Shown in pieces: positions 1-9,514 of a stretch of DNA of 64,000 nucleotides. Source of the DNA: Aureimonas jatrophae (GTDB lineage: Bacteria > Pseudomonadota > Alphaproteobacteria > Rhizobiales > Rhizobiaceae); NCBI RefSeq assembly GCF_900104035.1, contig NZ_FNIT01000001.1, forward strand, positions 559,262 to 623,261, written 5' to 3'. The stretch's first letter is position 1; each line of letters begins with the position of its first letter. The notes under the pieces were generated by a model. That model made no database searches and was not told the origin of the DNA. It saw only the letters and a list, made by a program, of their open reading frames with translations. Made by a program: the position numbers and the translations under genes.

Positions 1-1013
1 GCGTTCGCGCCCGCATCAACTTCGACGCCCGCGAGGAGACCGAGCTCGGCACGCTGCGCGCCTTCGTTCGCCTGCAGGCCACCAACACCTCGGGCGCCAA
101 CAACGGCGTCGCGATCGACCAGGCCTACCTGCAGCTCGGCGGCCTGCTCATGGGTTACCGCGACACACTGTGGTCGTCGGGCATCGGCGGTCTCGAGGAC
201 GGCCTGCTCACCGACACCGACCTCGTGGTGGGCGACTTCTCGACCAACCAGGTCAACTACACCTTCGCGCTCGGCGGCTTCTCGGCCACGATCGGCCTCG
301 AAGACGACAACACTGGCGACGTTGTTCCGGACGTCCACGCCAAGCTCGTGTACTCGGGCGCCTGGGGCGGTGCGTACCTGTCGGCCGTCTACGACGAGAC
401 CTTCAACCAGAACAACGTGACGGCGGCCTTCGGCACCACGAACTTCGCCTTCGGCAACACGTTCTTCGTCCCGACGCTCGGCAACAGCCCGACGCTCCTG
501 CAGGACGGCAACAACGACGCCTTCGCTCTGAAGGGCGGCGTGCTCCTCAAGGATCTGCTCGCGGCCGAGTCGCAGCTGAAGATCGAGGGTCACTACGCCT
601 TCGACCCGACCGTCTACTCGGTGATCACGGGTATCGCCACGACCGGCACGTTCGCGGCCAACAACCCGAACATCAACAACCCGACCCCGGGCTCCTTCCC
701 GCTATTCCTCGAGTGGGCCGCCGGTGCGGGCTACGCGCAGGGCTTCGGCAAGCTCGGCATCGCGGTGTCCGGCCAGTACGGCGAGACCTTCGAGACGACC
801 TTCGCCACACTGCGTCAGCTTCCGAACGGCCAGTTCCTGCCCGGTACGATCGTGGGCGAGGGCGAGTACTACGCCTTTGTCGGCAACATCGGCTACGCGA
901 TCACCCCGAACTTCAAGTCGCTGGCGGAAGTCTCCTACCGCAACGTCGAGTTCGACGGCCTCGGCGACGAGGACCAGGTGTCGGGCTTCCTGCGCTTCCA
1001 GCGCGAGTTCTGA
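1..1013 (+). CDS. Outer-membrane porin, 3' part (5' end outside window)
   Basis: The reading frame is open from base 3 to the TGA at 1011-1013, so the N-terminus and signal peptide lie upstream of the window. The visible ~336 residues are rich in Gly, Asn, Thr and aromatic residues with alternating patterns typical of beta-strands. The chain ends in Phe (LRFQREF), the usual C-terminal signature for outer-membrane insertion by the BAM complex. Family: general diffusion porin of alphaproteobacteria (porin_2 type), probably trimeric and admitting small hydrophilic solutes; this is inferred from overall character and not from a specific motif. A strong hairpin follows about 35 bp downstream. Confidence 0.8.
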   Translation, partial: VRARINFDAREETELGTLRAFVRLQATNTSGANNGVAIDQAYLQLGGLLMGYRDTLWSSGIGGLEDGLLTDTDLVVGDFSTNQVNYTFALGGFSATIGLEDDNTGDVVPDVHAKLVYSGAWGGAYLSAVYDETFNQNNVTAAFGTTNFAFGNTFFVPTLGNSPTLLQDGNNDAFALKGGVLLKDLLAAESQLKIEGHYAFDPTVYSVITGIATTGTFAANNPNINNPTPGSFPLFLEWAAGAGYAQGFGKLGIAVSGQYGETFETTFATLRQLPNGQFLPGTIVGEGEYYAFVGNIGYAITPNFKSLAEVSYRNVEFDGLGDEDQVSGFLRFQREF

Positions 1014-1047
1014 TCGCACCACGCGATCGGATCATCGATCCAGACAT

Positions 1048-1077
1048 AAGAGGGGCCCGGCGAAAGCCGGGCCTCTT
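1048..1077 (+). terminator. Rho-independent-type terminator of the porin gene
   Basis: A GC-rich hairpin with a GAAA tetraloop: arms AAGAGG..CCCGGC and GCCGGGCCTCTT, with two unpaired G on the left arm, followed by TTGTCGTTTCG. The position just after the porin stop and the stability of the stem support termination; the T-tract is weak. Confidence 0.7.
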
Positions 1078-1575
1078 GTCGTTTCGAGCCTGTCCAGCCA
1101 GCCCTGTGATGGCGATCCGGACGCGACCAAGGCTTTCATGGAAGCGGCTCAACTCGCATCCGACCGCGGTCGTCGGCGGTCCGGAAAGTAGCTCGTCGAC
1201 GTTGGTAAGACGACGTCAGCGACGACTGCGATGACCACGGACCTTCGGATCCGTGCGGCGCCGCGCACAGTTACCCAAAACGAAGAACGTGTCTCATGGC
1301 GAGACGGGGATGCCGGTCCGCCCGTCGCATGCGGCCGACCGTCGAATAAGGTTTTCCATTCGGGCGATCAGGCCGCGTCGTTCAGAGAACGGGCGGCAGG
1401 TGGCGGCTGGCTTCCGGAGTCTCCGTTCCAGCGACCCGGCCGCATGCGTTGTCGCGGAGGACGACACGGTTCGACATCTCCTTGCCGCCCCGACCCGACC
1501 TTCCATCGAGGCAGCGGCCCCGATCCCGATCCTTGAAATCGGGCAAGGCCCGTCGTGATCGACGATAGGCCCGCC
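1078..1575. other. Intergenic stretch without a supported gene
   Basis: About 500 bp between the porin terminator and the end of lepA. The short open frames here overlap each other on both strands, show no family resemblance and have no convincing ribosome binding site. A small hairpin with a TTCG loop lies at about 1236-1255. I see no gene, tRNA or mobile element. Confidence 0.5.
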
Positions 1576-3390
1576 TCACCCATCCATCTTCAGGGCGGCG
1601 ATGAAGGCTTCCTGCGGGATGTCGACCTTGCCGAACTGGCGCATGCGCTTCTTGCCCTCCTTCTGCTTGTCGAGGAGCTTGCGCTTGCGGCTGGCGTCGC
1701 CGCCGTAGCACTTGGCGGTGACGTCCTTGCGCAGGGCCGAGATGGTCTCGCGCGCGATGACCTTGCCGCCGATCGCCGCCTGGATCGGGATCTTGAAGAG
1801 GTGGTTGGGGATCAGCTCCTTCAGCTTCTCGCACATGGCGCGTCCGCGCCGCTCGGCCTGCGTGCGGTGGACCAGCATGGACAGGGCGTCCACCGGCTCG
1901 GCGTTCACGAGAACCGAGAGCTTCACCAGATCCCCCTCACGATAGTCCGAGAGCTGGTAGTCGAACGAGGCATAGCCCTTCGAGATCGACTTCAGGCGGT
2001 CGTAGAAGTCGAAGACCACCTCGTTCAGCGGCAGCTCGTAGGAGACCATGGCGCGCTTGCCGACATAGGACAGGTCGGTCTGGATGCCGCGCCGCTCCTG
2101 GCAGAGCGTCAGGATATTGCCGAGATAGTCGTCCGGGGTCAGGATCGTCGCCTTGATCCAAGGCTCCTCGATATGGGCGATGCGCACGACGTCCGGCATG
2201 TCGGCGGGGTTGTGCAGGTCGATATGCGACCCGTCGGTCATCTCGATCTTGTAGACGACGGAGGGCGCGGTCGCGATGAGGTCGAGGTCGAACTCGCGGC
2301 TCAGGCGCTCCTGGATGATCTCGAGGTGCAGAAGGCCAAGGAAGCCGCAGCGGAAGCCGAAGCCGAGCGCCGCCGAGGACTCCATCTCGAACGAAAAGGA
2401 CGCATCGTTCAGGCGCAGCTTGCCCATGGCGGCGCGCAGGTCGTCGAAGTCGGCCGCGTCGGTCGGGAAGAGGCCGCAGAACACGACCGGCTGCGCCGGC
2501 TTGAAGCCCGGCAGCATCTCGGCCGTCGGGCGCTTGTCCTCGGTGATCGTGTCGCCGACGCGTGTGTCGGCCACCTCCTTGATCGAGGCGGTGATGAAGC
2601 CGAGCTCGCCGGGTCCGAGCGCGTCCATGTTGACCATCTTGGGCGTGAACACGCCGACCCGGTCGACCGGATACTTGGCGTCGGTGCCCATCATGCGGAT
2701 GGTCTGGCCCTTGCGCAGCTCGCCGTCGATGACGCGCACCAGCACGACGACGCCGAGATAGGCATCGTACCACGAATCCACCAGCATCGCCTTGAGGGGC
2801 TTGGCGCGGTCGCCGACGGTCGGCGCCGGCAGGCGCTTGACGATCGCCTCCAGGACCTCCTCGATGCCGATGCCGGACTTGGCCGAGATCATGACCGCCT
2901 CGGAGGCGTCGATGCCGATCACCTCCTCGATCTGCGCCTTGACCTTGTCGGGCTCGGCGGCGGGCAGATCGATCTTGTTGAGGACGGGTACGATCTCGAG
3001 ATCGTTGTCGAGCGCGAGATAGACGTTGGCGAGCGTCTGCGCCTCGACGCCCTGCGCCGCGTCCACCACCAGAAGCGCGCCCTCGCAGGCGCTCAGGCTC
3101 CGCGACACCTCGTAGGCGAAGTCGACGTGACCCGGCGTGTCGATGAGGTTGAGGACGTATTGCTCGCCGTCGGCCGCCTTGTACTCGAGGCGCACGGTTT
3201 GCGCCTTGATGGTGATCCCGCGCTCGCGCTCGATCTCCATGTTGTCGAGCACCTGCTCCTTGCCGGCCATCTCCCGGGCGTCGAGCCCGCCGGTCAGCTG
3301 GATCAGACGGTCGGCGAGCGTCGATTTCCCATGGTCGATATGGGCGACGATCGAGAAGTTGCGGATATGGGACAGGGGCGTGGCGCTCAT
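1576..3390 (-). CDS. lepA: Elongation factor 4 (LepA) GTPase
   Basis: A 604-residue ribosome-associated translational GTPase that acts during initiation or stalled elongation and can back-translocate the ribosome. The N-terminal G domain carries AHIDHGKST (about residues 16-24), the switch motif DTPGHVDF and NKIDLP. These are followed by the EF-G-like domains II, III and V and the LepA-specific C-terminal domain ending in basic residues ([19 protein letters not shown]). Full length for the family (about 600). The ATG at 3390 gives the typical start ([19 protein letters not shown]). The next gene on the same strand (YeeE-like) ends 45 bp upstream. Confidence 0.97.
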   Translation of the reverse strand: MSATPLSHIRNFSIVAHIDHGKSTLADRLIQLTGGLDAREMAGKEQVLDNMEIERERGITIKAQTVRLEYKAADGEQYVLNLIDTPGHVDFAYEVSRSLSACEGALLVVDAAQGVEAQTLANVYLALDNDLEIVPVLNKIDLPAAEPDKVKAQIEEVIGIDASEAVMISAKSGIGIEEVLEAIVKRLPAPTVGDRAKPLKAMLVDSWYDAYLGVVVLVRVIDGELRKGQTIRMMGTDAKYPVDRVGVFTPKMVNMDALGPGELGFITASIKEVADTRVGDTITEDKRPTAEMLPGFKPAQPVVFCGLFPTDAADFDDLRAAMGKLRLNDASFSFEMESSAALGFGFRCGFLGLLHLEIIQERLSREFDLDLIATAPSVVYKIEMTDGSHIDLHNPADMPDVVRIAHIEEPWIKATILTPDDYLGNILTLCQERRGIQTDLSYVGKRAMVSYELPLNEVVFDFYDRLKSISKGYASFDYQLSDYREGDLVKLSVLVNAEPVDALSMLVHRTQAERRGRAMCEKLKELIPNHLFKIPIQAAIGGKVIARETISALRKDVTAKCYGGDASRKRKLLDKQKEGKKRMRQFGKVDIPQEAFIAALKMDG

Positions 3391-3435
3391 GCCCCTGCCT
3401 ATACTGGTTCCAACGCCGGACGGGAACCGGAATGT

Positions 3436-4668
3436 CTAGGCGTTGCCGGCGCCGGCATTCCCTCGCGCGCCCTCGCCGAAGAAGAACGGGCGAAGCCGCA
3501 CGCCCACCCCGTTGCCGACGAAGGCCGCCACCAGCCAGAGCCAGCCGTGGAGGGAGCCGCTCGCGATGCCGGAGAAGTAAGCTCCGATGTTGCAGCCGTA
3601 GGCGATGCGCGCGCCGTAGCCGAGCAGCAGGCCGCCGACGACCGAGGCCAGGATCTGGCGCGGCGGAATGCGCAAGGAGGGCGCGAAGCGGCCGGCGAGC
3701 GCGGCGGCGAGCATGGCGCCCGCGATGATGCCGAAGTCCATCACCGAGGTGATGTCGGCAAACACCGAGGAGGCGAGCGCCTTCGCATTGCCGGGGGTCT
3801 GCCAGTAGCTCCAGGTCTCGGGCTGGAAGCCCAGCACCTGCGCCCCCTTGGCACCCCAGAGCGCGAATGCCGAGGTGATGCCCCAGGGCCGGCCGGCGAT
3901 GGCCAGCGTCGCGAAGTTGAGAACGGCCAGTGCGACGGCGCCCGCAACCAGCGGCCAGGGACCATGCAGGAACCGGCGCAGCCCCTGGGTGCGGCTTGGC
4001 GCTTCCGACTCCAGCTCCCCGTTGCGACGCCGCTCGACCACGATCGTGGCAGCGGCGATTAATGCAAACAAGGCGAGCGAGACGAGGATGCCCCCGCCCG
4101 CGCCGAACGTCTCGACCAGCGAGACCGGGGGCAGCGAGGGGAGGGCCGTCCACCAAGAGAAGTGGATCGTGGCGAGCACCGAGCCGACGACGAAGAACAG
4201 GAGCGTCACCAGCATGCGGGCATTGCCGCCGCCCGCCGTGAACAGGGTGCCCGACGCGCAGCCGCCGCCCATCTGCATGCCGATGCCGAACAGGAAGGCG
4301 CCGATCACCACAGAGGTCCCGAGCGGCGACACGTTGCCCGAGACCGGTTGGCCGAACAGCGAGCCCGAGGCGAGCACGGGGAAGAACAAGAGGACGGCGA
4401 GTGCCAGCATCACCATCTGCGCGCGCAGACCCCGGCCGCGCCCCTCCAGCAGAAAGACCCGCCAAGCCGAGGTGAAACCGAAGGCGGCGTGGTAGAGGAC
4501 GAGGCCGAGCGCGCCGCCGAGCAGGAACAGCGCGCCCTGGCGTATGCCGAAGCCCGCCCCGATCAGAAGCGTTCCCAGAAGAAGCGCGGCGGCGGCCGCC
4601 AGGCCCGGCCCCCGGTCGAAGGGTGCGGAGAGCGGCGCGGGGCGCGCGGAGAATGCGGCGTCGGTCAT
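3436..4668 (-). CDS. YeeE/YedE-family membrane transporter (thiosulfate/sulfur uptake type)
   Basis: A 410-residue polytopic inner-membrane protein with about 9-11 hydrophobic segments in two related halves. Each half contains a Gly-rich element with a conserved cysteine: GGGCASGT in the first and YGCNIGAYFSG in the second. In the family (TsuA/YeeE) such cysteines line the path for thiosulfate or other sulfur species, passed via transient S-S-S interactions. No TusA-like partner is adjacent here, so the substrate is uncertain; fused one-chain YeeE proteins of this length are common. The ATG at 4668 gives a short cytoplasmic leader before the first membrane segment. It runs in the same direction as lepA and may be co-transcribed with it. 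Confidence 0.85.
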   Translation of the reverse strand: MTDAAFSARPAPLSAPFDRGPGLAAAAALLLGTLLIGAGFGIRQGALFLLGGALGLVLYHAAFGFTSAWRVFLLEGRGRGLRAQMVMLALAVLLFFPVLASGSLFGQPVSGNVSPLGTSVVIGAFLFGIGMQMGGGCASGTLFTAGGGNARMLVTLLFFVVGSVLATIHFSWWTALPSLPPVSLVETFGAGGGILVSLALFALIAAATIVVERRRNGELESEAPSRTQGLRRFLHGPWPLVAGAVALAVLNFATLAIAGRPWGITSAFALWGAKGAQVLGFQPETWSYWQTPGNAKALASSVFADITSVMDFGIIAGAMLAAALAGRFAPSLRIPPRQILASVVGGLLLGYGARIAYGCNIGAYFSGIASGSLHGWLWLVAAFVGNGVGVRLRPFFFGEGARGNAGAGNA

Positions 4669-4806
4669 GGCAAGCGGCTTCTGCAGATGGGTGTGGGACC
4701 TGAGATAAGTCTTGCGAACGATCCGTGCGACGAACGAGCGACCGCGATGGAGCGCCCGGGCGAACCAGTTTTGCGCGGGATGTCGGATCCGCGAAACGAG
4801 CGGGCC

Positions 4807-5964
4807 TCAGGCCCCCGGCATCGCGATTTCCGCTAGGTTCAGCCAGCGCGCGAGGGCGCCGAGTTCCACCCGCAGCGCGTCGGCAGCCTCGTCCGGCGCG
4901 CCGGGTTCCCAATGCACGGCATGGATGAGAAGGCGACCGTTCTGCCGGTCGCTCTTGAGATCGACGCGGGCGACGAGCGCGTCGCCGAAGAGGAAGGGCA
5001 GGACGTAGTAGCCGTGCTGGCGCAGAGGGGCCGGCACGTAGATCTCGATCCGGTAGCGGAACCCGAAGAGGCGCTCGGCGCGGGCCCGCTCCCAGACCAG
5101 CGGGTCGAAGGGCGCCAGAAGCGCCGCGCCCGCCACACGCCGCGGCCGCGCGGCGTCGCGATGAAGAAAGGCGTGTGGCCAGCCGGGAACGGCGGCGGCT
5201 ACGAGCACGCCAGCCTCCACGAGTTCCTCCACCGCCCGCCGCGTCTCGGGCAAGGTCAAGCGGAAGTAGTCGCGCAACTCGCCGGGCGTCGCGACGCCCA
5301 GTGCGCGGGCCGAGCGCTCGACAAGGACGCGGTGCGCCTCGTCCTCCGGGAGCGCGGGCCGATCCGCGACGGCGGCGGGCAGGACACGCTCGGGCAGGTC
5401 GTAGACGCGCTCGAAGCCGCGCCGGCGGGTCTTCGTCGTGACATGGCCCGCCCAGAACAGCCACTCGAGCTGGCGCTTGGGCTCCGACCATTCCCACCAG
5501 CCGGTGCGCCCGGTTCCGAGATCCGAGGCGGCGAGCGGACCGTCCTCGCGAATGCGCTCGAGAAGCGCCATGGCCTCCGCGCGGCGCTCGGTGGCGAAGA
5601 GGCGAAGGCGGTCGTAGCCGATCTCGCCCCGGTCCGCCCGCCCCATGCGCCACCGGAGGGCCGGCCACAGGTCGAGCGGTACGAGCGAGGCCTCGTGCGC
5701 CCAGTACTCGAAGAGCCGCCGCTCCGAGCGCCGCCCCCAGGCGTCGCGGTTGAGAAGCGCGGTCTCGTACGGGCCGAGCCGCGAGAAGGCGGGCAGGTAG
5801 TGGGCGCGCGCCACGACGTTGACGCTGTCGATCTGATGAAGGGCCAGCCGGTCGATGTTGCGCCGAAAGTGCCCGGCGTCGACGCGCTCGGGCCGCGGGC
5901 GCCCGAGCCCCTGCGCCCGAATGGCGATGCGCCGCGCCTCGGCCGGTGATAGCGCCAGGGTCAA
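4807..5964 (-). CDS. Winged-helix DNA-binding protein, YcaQ/AlkZ-like
   Basis: A 385-residue protein of the HTH_42 (YcaQ) family, whose characterised members are DNA glycosylases that unhook interstrand crosslinks or remove bulky alkyl adducts. Visible family features: N-terminal LHQIDSVNVVARAHYLPAFSRLG, then FEYWAHEASLVP, a central winged-helix region (LEWLFWAGHVTTKTRRRGFERVYDLPERVL), and near the end LLAPFDPLVWERAR with the Arg-rich FGFRYRIEIYVP stretch. The catalytic QxD/QxQ-type motif of YcaQ corresponds to HQID here. I place the start at a TTG (5964) overlapping the stop of the upstream pseudouridine synthase (TTGA). The open frame extends further upstream, but that part overlaps the neighbour and has no family character. 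Confidence 0.85.
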   Translation of the reverse strand: MTLALSPAEARRIAIRAQGLGRPRPERVDAGHFRRNIDRLALHQIDSVNVVARAHYLPAFSRLGPYETALLNRDAWGRRSERRLFEYWAHEASLVPLDLWPALRWRMGRADRGEIGYDRLRLFATERRAEAMALLERIREDGPLAASDLGTGRTGWWEWSEPKRQLEWLFWAGHVTTKTRRRGFERVYDLPERVLPAAVADRPALPEDEAHRVLVERSARALGVATPGELRDYFRLTLPETRRAVEELVEAGVLVAAAVPGWPHAFLHRDAARPRRVAGAALLAPFDPLVWERARAERLFGFRYRIEIYVPAPLRQHGYYVLPFLFGDALVARVDLKSDRQNGRLLIHAVHWEPGAPDEAADALRVELGALARWLNLAEIAMPGA

Positions 5965-6752
5965 TTGCCGCGCCCCAGCATCCGCACCTCGTCCACGGTC
6001 AGATCGCGCACGGAGCCCTTGGCCAGGTCGCCGAGCGCGAGGGAGCCGATCGCGACCCGCACAAGGCGCAGTACCTCGACCCCTTGGGTCTGGAGCAGCC
6101 GGCGAATGTGCCGGTTGCGCCCCTCGTCGAGCACGATCTCCAGCCATGCGTTGCGCGTACCCGTGCGCAGGAGCCGTGCCTCCCGGGCCGCCAGCCGCTC
6201 GCCCCGGTCCTCGGCTCCCCTGGTCAGGACGGCGAGAAGCCGCTCGTCCGCCGCGCGATCGATCTGCACGTGGTAGCGCTTGAGGGGCGCGCCGTCGCCT
6301 TCCAGAACGGCGCTCGCCCAGCCCGTGTCGTTGGTGAAGAGAAGCAGGCCCTCGCTGGCCCGGTCGAGACGCCCGACCGGCGCCACGTGCGGCAGGTCGA
6401 GCCCGTCCAGGCAGCTGTAGACCGTGGGGCGCCCCTCGGGGTCGTGGCGCGTCGTCACCAGCCCGCGCGGCTTGTTGAGCGCGAGATAGCGGAAGGCCTC
6501 CTGCGCGATCCCGGCGTCGTCCACCTCGATGCGCGCGTCCTCGCCGGTCCGGTGCTCGGGATCGCGCACGATGCGACCATCGACCCGCACGCGTCCCGCC
6601 CGAACCAGACGCTCGCCTTCCGAGCGCGAGCAATGGCCCCGCTTCGACAAAACCCGCGCCAGCCCGTGTCCGGCCACCCGTCCGCTCCCGTGTTCGCCCG
6701 GCCAAGCCCGGGCAGGATGGGCTACCGCCTTCCGCACCGCTCCGGCAAGCAC
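5961..6752 (-). CDS. rRNA pseudouridine synthase, RsuA/RluB family
   Basis: Converts uridine to pseudouridine in rRNA. An S4 RNA-binding domain (LARVLSKRGHCSRSEGERLV, RVRVDGRIV) precedes the catalytic domain, which has GRLDRASEGLLLFTND containing the catalytic Asp, and the family block GRNRHIRRLLQTQG. The RsuA/RluB/RluE/RluF group shares these motifs, and which uridine is modified cannot be decided from sequence alone; RluB-like is my guess. The frame opens at ATG 6752, but the S4 domain normally begins close to the start, so a GTG at 6677 (238 residues) is a credible alternative. Its stop overlaps the TTG start of the YcaQ-like gene. Confidence 0.9.
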   Translation of the reverse strand: MLAGAVRKAVAHPARAWPGEHGSGRVAGHGLARVLSKRGHCSRSEGERLVRAGRVRVDGRIVRDPEHRTGEDARIEVDDAGIAQEAFRYLALNKPRGLVTTRHDPEGRPTVYSCLDGLDLPHVAPVGRLDRASEGLLLFTNDTGWASAVLEGDGAPLKRYHVQIDRAADERLLAVLTRGAEDRGERLAAREARLLRTGTRNAWLEIVLDEGRNRHIRRLLQTQGVEVLRLVRVAIGSLALGDLAKGSVRDLTVDEVRMLGRGN

Positions 6753-6937
6753 CAGACCGGCGGTTCCGCCGGCTGGGAAGCAGCCGATATGCCTCCACGG
6801 GTTCGACGCAGGTCTTTTTTCAACAGCGGCACAGCCCGTTTCGCGGGATGCCTCGAGCCGAAATCGCTGGGGTCCTGCACCAAATCGAGCATTGGTGAAA
6901 ATTGCCTGATTGACGGACGGCGCAACTCCTGCCCTAC

Positions 6938-6959
6938 TTGTAAGGAATATATTTCACAA
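6938..6959. promoter_or_regulatory. AT-rich imperfect palindrome upstream of the ABC/amidohydrolase operon
   Basis: A 22-bp imperfect inverted repeat (TTGT..ACAA outer arms) contains the near-perfect inner palindrome GGAATATATTTC (6944-6955, 10 of 12 symmetrical). It ends 18 bp before the ATG of the binding-protein gene, in a locally AT-rich patch of an otherwise GC-rich region. GGAA/TTCC-type half-sites resemble operators of IclR-family regulators, and an IclR gene sits in this cluster. The assignment is inference. Confidence 0.35.
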
Positions 6960-6977
6960 CTAGGGAATAGTGACGCG

Positions 6978-8510
6978 ATGCGAATGGCTTGTCTCCTTGC
7001 CGCTCTGTCGGCAGCCCTTCTGAGTTCTGCCGCCACGGCCCAGACAAGCGAGCCCGCGCGCGGCGGGGTCATCGACGTCGCGACGATCGGCGAGCCACCG
7101 ACGCTGGATCCGATGGCGTCCACCGCCGATCTCGTGGGCATCGTCTCGCAGCACATGTTCGAGACGCTCTACACGTTCGGCAGCGACTGGGCCGTGGTGC
7201 CGCTGCTGGCCGCCGACCTGCCGGAGATCTCGGCGGACGGGCGCACCTACACCGTCCGCCTTCGCGAGGGGATCACCTTCCACGACGGCTCCGCCATGGA
7301 CTCGGCCGATGTCCTCGCCTCGCTCAAGCGCTGGCAGACCGTGGCCTCGCGCGGCCAGCAGGCGGCCACGCACATCGCCTCGGTGGAAGCCGTCGACCCG
7401 CTCACCGTTCGCATCACGCTGAAGGAGCCCTTCGCGCCGCTCCTCTCGCTTCTCGCCTTCAACAACTCGGCGGCCGTGGTCCTGCCCGAGGAGAATGTCG
7501 CGGTGCCTCTGGAGAAACCGGTCGGCACCGGACCCTACAGCCTCAAGGAGCGAAAGCCCGACCAGTATATCCAGCTCGTGCGCTTTCCCGGCTATAAGCC
7601 GCGCGAGGACGCCGCCAACGGCTACGGCGGCGCGCGCCACCAGTATCTCGACGAGATCCGCTTCGTGCCCGTGCCCGATCCCAACACGCGCGTGGAAGGC
7701 GCGGTCGCCGGCCAGTTCGCCTATGCCGACTCCATTCCCGTCGAGTCGGTCGGCCGTCTCCAGGGCGGCAAGACGGAAGCCGTGACGCTGAAGCCCTTCG
7801 GCTGGCCGGTCTTCGTGATGAACACCAAGCAAGGCCTCCTGTCGGACGTCGCCAAGCGTCGCGCCGTGCTCACCGCCCTCAACCCCGAGGACATGCTAAT
7901 CGCCGGCTTCGGCTCCGCGGACTTCTACGCGGTCGACGGCGCGCTCTACCCGGACGGCTACAACTGGCACAACGAGGAGGGCGTCTCGGCCTACGGCAAG
8001 GGCGACCCGGAAGCTGCGGCCGCGGCCTTGCAGGAAGCCGGCTATGACGGCTCGACGCCGCTGCGCATCCTCACCAGCCGCCAGTACGAGTTCCACTACA
8101 AGATGGCCGAGGTCGCGGCCGAGTACCTGCGCCAGGCCGGGCTCGAGGTGAAGCTCGACGTCGTGGACTGGGCCACGCTGACCCAGCGCCGTCAGGATCC
8201 CGCCGCCTGGGACATCTTCATCTCGCACTCGCCCTTCCTACCCGAGCCCTCGCTGATCGGCGTCATGCAGGACACCTCGCCCGGCTGGTGGGTGTCGGAG
8301 GCCAAGACCAAGGCCCTGAACGCCTTCAACACCGAGGCCGACCCGGCCAAGCGCGCCGCGCTCTTCGGCGAGGTGCAGCGCGTGTTCTACGACGAGGTGC
8401 CCGCCTTCAAGGTCGGCGACTTCAACGCGGTGGCTGCCAAGTCGCCCGCGCTCCAGGGCGTGACGCCCGCGCCGTGGCCGTACTTCTGGAACGCGTACCT
8501 GGCGAAGTAA
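6978..8510 (+). CDS. ABC transporter substrate-binding protein, family 5 (peptide/opine/nickel type)
   Basis: A 510-residue periplasmic solute receptor. The first ~21 residues form a signal peptide (MRMACLLAALSAALLSSAATA-Q). Family features follow: GEPPTLDPMAST near the mature start, YTFGSDWAVVPLLAADLP, then TYTVRLREGITFHDGSAM, the signature region of SBP_bac_5. Length is typical (about 500-540). I chose ATG 6978 because it gives the signal peptide; the frame remains open further upstream but shows no family character there. It heads a run of genes encoding two permeases and two ATPases. The ligand is unknown; the clustered amidohydrolase and PLP enzyme suggest an acylated amino compound or peptide-like molecule. 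Confidence 0.9.
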   Translation: MRMACLLAALSAALLSSAATAQTSEPARGGVIDVATIGEPPTLDPMASTADLVGIVSQHMFETLYTFGSDWAVVPLLAADLPEISADGRTYTVRLREGITFHDGSAMDSADVLASLKRWQTVASRGQQAATHIASVEAVDPLTVRITLKEPFAPLLSLLAFNNSAAVVLPEENVAVPLEKPVGTGPYSLKERKPDQYIQLVRFPGYKPREDAANGYGGARHQYLDEIRFVPVPDPNTRVEGAVAGQFAYADSIPVESVGRLQGGKTEAVTLKPFGWPVFVMNTKQGLLSDVAKRRAVLTALNPEDMLIAGFGSADFYAVDGALYPDGYNWHNEEGVSAYGKGDPEAAAAALQEAGYDGSTPLRILTSRQYEFHYKMAEVAAEYLRQAGLEVKLDVVDWATLTQRRQDPAAWDIFISHSPFLPEPSLIGVMQDTSPGWWVSEAKTKALNAFNTEADPAKRAALFGEVQRVFYDEVPAFKVGDFNAVAAKSPALQGVTPAPWPYFWNAYLAK

Positions 8511-8572
8511 GCCGCCGCTGTTCCTTCCGGAGCGCCGCCGCCGGCGCTCCGAGCCCTCTTGCCGGAACGTTC

Positions 8573-9514
8573 ATGATCCGCACCATCGCCCATCGCCTCG
8601 TCGGCATGCTGGTCGTCATGCTCATCGTCGTCACGATCGTTTTCGTGATCGTGCGCGTGACGCCCGGCGACCCGGCCGCCGTGATGCTGGGGCCCGACGC
8701 CACGCAGGCCGACATCGCGGCCTTGCGCGCGCAGCTCGGCCTCGACCGGCCGCTTCTCGTGCAATACGGCCAGTATCTCGCCGACGTCGTGCGCGGCGAC
8801 TTCGGCCGCTCGATCTTCCTCGACCAGCCGGTTCTGACGGCGCTCGCCGACCGCGCCGAGCCGACCTTCTTCCTGACGCTCTTCTCGCTTCTCATCGCGG
8901 TCGCGATCGCGCTTCCGATCGGCATCTACGCCGCCTACCGGCGCGGCTCCCTGTTCGACCAGGCGGCCACCACGCTGGCGATGCTCGCCGCCAGCATCCC
9001 GAGCTTCTGGCTCGGCCTGATCCTGATCCAGTTCTTCGCCGTGCGCCTCGGCTGGTTTCCCGCATCCGGCTACGGCGGGCCGGGCGCCAGCTTTGCCGAG
9101 CGGCTCGGCCATCTCGTCCTGCCGGCGGTGGCGCTCGGCATCGTGTCGTCGGCCCTCATCATCCGCTTCACCCGCGCCTCGATGCTCGACGTTCTCGGCG
9201 ACGACTACGTGCGCACCGCCCGCTCCAAGGGCATGAGCGAGACGCGCGTCGTGGTCCGGCATGCCCTGAAGAACGCGCTGATCCCGATCCTGACCGTGGT
9301 GGGGCTGACCGCCGCGCTCCTGATCTCGGGCGCCGTCGTCACCGAAACCGTGTTCAGCCTGCCGGGCGTCGGCAACCTCGTGGTCAATGCCGTGCTGCGG
9401 CGCGACTATCCCGTGATCCAGGGTGCGCTTCTCGTGGTGGCGGGCCTCTACGTCCTCATCAACTTCGCGATCGACATGCTCTACATCCTCGTCGACCCGC
9501 GAGTGCGCACCTGA
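8573..9514 (+). CDS. ABC transporter permease, DppB type
   Basis: A 313-residue inner-membrane permease with an N-terminal TM segment (IAHRLVGMLVVMLIVVTIVF), the DppB/OppB-typical RVTPGDPA motif, a periplasmic stretch, and five further membrane helices. The EAA-like cytoplasmic loop is GDDYVRTARSKGMSETRVV, followed by HALKNALIPILT, which contacts the ATPases. It forms the transmembrane pore with the next gene product. The ATG at 8573 matches the usual family start; the stop shares one base with the next ATG (TGATG). Confidence 0.93.
   Translation: MIRTIAHRLVGMLVVMLIVVTIVFVIVRVTPGDPAAVMLGPDATQADIAALRAQLGLDRPLLVQYGQYLADVVRGDFGRSIFLDQPVLTALADRAEPTFFLTLFSLLIAVAIALPIGIYAAYRRGSLFDQAATTLAMLAASIPSFWLGLILIQFFAVRLGWFPASGYGGPGASFAERLGHLVLPAVALGIVSSALIIRFTRASMLDVLGDDYVRTARSKGMSETRVVVRHALKNALIPILTVVGLTAALLISGAVVTETVFSLPGVGNLVVNAVLRRDYPVIQGALLVVAGLYVLINFAIDMLYILVDPRVRT

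Noticed and set aside
1231-1583. Several ~70-100 codon frames in the porin-lepA gap
   Set aside because: They overlap on both strands, have no RBS and no known motifs.
1555-4062. Very long open frame (835 codons) on the plus strand opposite lepA and the YeeE-like gene
   Set aside because: It is a GC-rich antisense artefact: the minus strand carries unmistakable LepA and YeeE/YedE proteins, and the plus-strand translation has no family character.
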